This document shows positions 61,321 to 64,000 of a DNA stretch of 64,000 nucleotides, one piece after another. The notes under the pieces are model-generated. The model was not told the origin of the DNA, ran no database searches, and saw only the letters and a list, made by a program, of their open reading frames with translations. Position numbers and translations under genes: made by a program. The DNA comes from Sympetrum striolatum (taxonomy: Eukaryota; Arthropoda; Insecta; Odonata; Libellulidae): positions 21,794,459-21,858,458 of the forward strand of contig OX388349.1 in NCBI GenBank assembly GCA_947579665.1. The letters run 5' to 3'. How positions within the stretch are numbered: position 1 is the stretch's first letter; the number at the start of each line of letters is the position of its first letter.

Positions 61321-62590
61321 CTGCCAGATAAAATGAAAAATGCCTAACTTACAAGGGCTAGTTTATTCATGCCCGCTTCTTACTACAAATATGTCAAATC
61401 TTCCAAAAGCTAAATGTATTGAAAACTAGAGGAGTTTAACGCTTATATGGCCAACTCATTAAACTTTCCAAGATAGTAGTTTACATAAGCAAACTATTGG
61501 AAACTTATCATAAGTTTTGTTTGGATTTCTAGTTTGGTTACGTCCAATTTCTATTAAAAATTCATTTTTTTCGATGATTAAGTATTTTGATGCTGTAGAT
61601 ATATACTTCCCGAGTCTTTGAGAGTTCTTTCTTCCAAGAGGTTGCCAAGCATGAAAAGGAAAAAATAGTTACGGTTATTTGACAAGCGATATAGAACGTC
61701 TCAATAAATCACCACATTGGTGCACCCATCCTTATTTGAACATCTTTCGTTATTAGACTATATAATCAGCAGTTTTCTTAAGAATGACTTGATCCGTTGC
61801 TTTTAAAATTACCTCCTCTTCTAAGAAACAAAAAATCATTTATATCAGATGACATTTTCTGGTAGGCTTACAATTAAGCCTGATTTCGTTATTTATGTAT
61901 TAGCCAAGTTTTCAATTGAATGCGTCACATACTGGAGAGTAAAAATTCGGCTGCATTAAAATATTATGTAGACTCTTGATTATAGTTGATATTATAATTG
62001 AATTAGCAGAAATCAAGTAATATACCAAGGTGGAATAAATGAAGACGTCAACTTACAATTATTTAGACTAAGTAATAGGTGGTTTAACCAGCAGAGAGAT
62101 GATACAAAACCCAGTCTTACGCACTGAGTGTTCAAAGGAAACAAAAGTTTCCACCAATTGAAATTTTGAACTCGTTCGTGCCTCGGAAAAAACCTCCATC
62201 AAATACGATGGCGGAAGAATGTTTCGAATTTCGTCGTGAAAATTTCCAATCTGTGGTTTTCGTCAATGCCAAATCGTTCTATAACATTAAAAAATTCATA
62301 AAAAAAATTTTAGCAGGGTTGCCAACATATTAGTTTAATCACTATAAAATGTTCTTCCAATGTTTTTCTCAGGTAAATCTCAAACTGATATCTCAAGTTT
62401 ACATTCAATCACCTTTCTTGAACAATTAGAATTAATGTCAAGGTTACTAACTTTATAAATCAGGGCTACCAATCGTAAGAACGGATCTCTAAACAGAGAG
62501 TTATGCGTTCGCAGAATAAATAACTAAAGGGATATTTTGAGCACAGATTTGTTTCGTGTGATTTGTCGAAACTCTTGGGGATCCCGAATA
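61321..62590. other. No recognised feature
   Basis: AT-rich. It may contain the interior of the hAT insertion and the outer end of the Harbinger element, but neither terminus was identified. Confidence 0.35.
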
Positions 62591-62593
62591 AGT

Positions 62594-63238
62594 TTATAAA
62601 CTATAAAGAAGCAGGGTTACTAACATTTTCGGCTGTATACTTGACGTTTTTATATTTTTTGCTTGGTAATTTGTCAAGCTATAGCATAGTCTATTTTTAT
62701 AAACTCTAGTTGAGTACATTTCATCGCTGTGATGAACCGAAGGAGGTAATTCTCTTCTATTTTTTCTTATCGTTCCAACCAGTGAGATTTTGTTTTTTTT
62801 TAGTTTTTCAGCGAGGCAGATTGAATAGAAGTAATTGTTGCAAGTTATGTTGATACCGGAGTTTTTGAACGGCTCTGCCAACCATAGCACAACATATTCT
62901 CCAAGAGACTGCCTTGATCCCCTAGCATCATATTTTCCACAATAAGGAAATGCATTAAGGCAATATTTAGACTTCACGTCTGCTTATACACAGTACTTGA
63001 TCCCAAACTTATCTGGCTTATTCGGCATGTATTGGATGAATGGGCATCGGCACTTCGTAGGATATAATTGTTCATCGGCCGTAACACTCTCGTCATGGTT
63101 GTAGCAGGCTCGGGAGTTAGTTATAAATGTATTCCAAGGCTCAGAACCTAAAGCAAATTTTTCTTCTCTCCGAGCTTGACTCCGAGTTTCTTTGTGATCA
63201 AACCGTAAATGTTTCATTATGCTTACGAATCGATCCTT
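62594..63238 (-). pseudogene. piggyBac transposase remnant
   Basis: The minus strand reads DRFVSIMKHLRFDHKETRSQ, VTADEQLYPTKCRCPFIQYM, PNKPDKFGIKYCV, then an in-frame TAA (62,984-62,986), then ADVKSKYCLNAFPYCGKY, GSRQSLGEYVVLWLAEPF, GINITCNNYFYSICLAEKL and ISLVGTIRKNRRELP. These are the ordered landmarks of the piggyBac DDE region (DEQL, CPF.Y.PNKP.K.GIK, lGe.vV..L..p, vTcDN.F.S..LA..L, GT.RKNRre.P). Here the catalytic Asp of TCDN is Asn (TCNN). The sequence loses the family pattern after KNRRELP and ends early. Neither TTAA-flanked terminus was seen. It is dead. Confidence 0.88.
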
Positions 63239-63329
63239 ATTCTTACTGCTGGAGAATATTTTAGATCTTTATGAGTAAATACAAAAAGTCTATCCCAGCG
63301 CGTTTCAAGGTCATTCTACTAAAAACAAT

Positions 63330-63420
63330 GTTTAAAAGCAATTCCCGCGCTCCCTCGCGCGTCACCGCTTGCCCCGCCGCTTACCCCCGCCCGCTAGTAC
63401 TTTCCCCGCCGCATTTTAAA
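63330..63420. other. Short GC-rich segment
   Basis: Cytosine- and CpG-rich stretch (ctccctcgcgcgtcacc and ccccgcc repeats), unlike its surroundings. Function is not evident. Confidence 0.35.
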
Positions 63421-63737
63421 AGAGAATTATGAAAATGTTCACACTTCTTTAAAAATTAATTATCAATTGATTAACTTAAATGCTAGAATTGCTTATTTAA
63501 GAATTGCATGTTTCCAAAATATTCTTTTTTATTTCCTTGTCGTAATCTTTAATTTTCCTTCTTATAAAATTTCATCAAAAGTTATCCATAATTTTATTCC
63601 TATCAGCTTGAGAATTTTATTTACTAGGGCAAGTAATGCTTACATAGGTTTTAACGGACACTTTTTATTTAGTTGAAAATATTTTCAATACTAGTTTTTG
63701 CATCCTCCAACTCACCACTTTCAGATTCACAAAAATT

Positions 63738-63800
63738 GTCAATTTATCTACTCTGTTTAAGAAATATTTTTTGCTTAATAAACAGAGTAGATAAATTGAC
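63738..63800. repeat. Hairpin with perfect 22-bp arms
   Basis: Arms 63738-63759 and 63779-63800 (gtcaatttatctactctg...) are exact reverse complements around a 19-bp AT-rich loop. Confidence 0.93.
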
Positions 63801-64000
63801 CCAGTCAAACTCTTCAATATTCCTAAATTCGAGCTAACAAATAAAATTTCTATTAACGTTTTCAGGCTAGACGAAAAAAACAATGTCTATCCAATAAAAA
63901 TTTGTAAATACCGAGCTCGCAGATCATCGTGACCTATTATATATTACAAATGAGAACACGGCTCATTATTGCTGGATTAAAAACTTCGAGAGTCTAATCC

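Overview
The window looks like AT-rich, intron-rich animal nuclear DNA, most probably from an insect or another arthropod. The evidence is two spliced protein-coding genes with metazoan families and canonical GT-AG introns, together with a dense mix of hAT, Tc1/mariner, PIF/Harbinger, piggyBac, CR1/L2-like LINE and tRNA-derived SINE sequence. There is no operon, Shine-Dalgarno signal or CRISPR array. The species cannot be named from the sequence.

Layout. 1-25.7 kb is mostly gene-poor and repeat-rich. It holds one orphan immunoglobulin-domain exon (2588-2802, +), a decayed CR1/L2-like LINE (6.4-7.4 kb) with two further fragments, SINEs, several hAT MITEs, long palindromes, and two opposite copies of an approximately 1.1-kb dispersed repeat (3.7-4.8 and 15.7-17.0 kb), each interrupted by a different small insertion. 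25.8-30.5 kb (+) is a complete three-exon gene for a 147-residue GPI-anchored Ly6/uPAR protein. 33.05-45.92 kb (-) is a complete nine-exon EDEM2 gene (800 codons), an ER mannosidase-like protein of glycoprotein quality control. These two genes point tail to tail. 46-57 kb is intergenic and repeat-bearing. 57.3-61.3 kb holds the remains of a PIF/Harbinger transposon (MADF DNA-binding protein plus DDE transposase), scrambled and broken by stops. 62.6-63.2 kb holds a broken piggyBac transposase.

The most unusual structure is a pair of related elements in opposite orientation, 33,920-35,055 (in EDEM2 intron 8) and 53,944-55,440. Each consists of a run of degenerate 150-177-bp units. Every unit carries one match or near match to the tRNA box B promoter core (GGTTCGA), and the run ends in a conserved short hairpin followed by ATTTTACTC. 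The architecture resembles non-autonomous Helitron/Helentron elements, but the periodic box-B-like motifs are unusual.

Transposon nesting in this window can be resolved to the base by comparing filled and empty sites. A 259-bp hAT MITE and a 155-bp hairpin insert sit in the two copies of one repeat. A perfect 68-bp-arm foldback sits in one of two copies of a hAT MITE. A 340-bp mariner-type MITE sits inside the second box-B array. Exon coordinates come from reading frames plus splice consensus and were not checked against transcripts.
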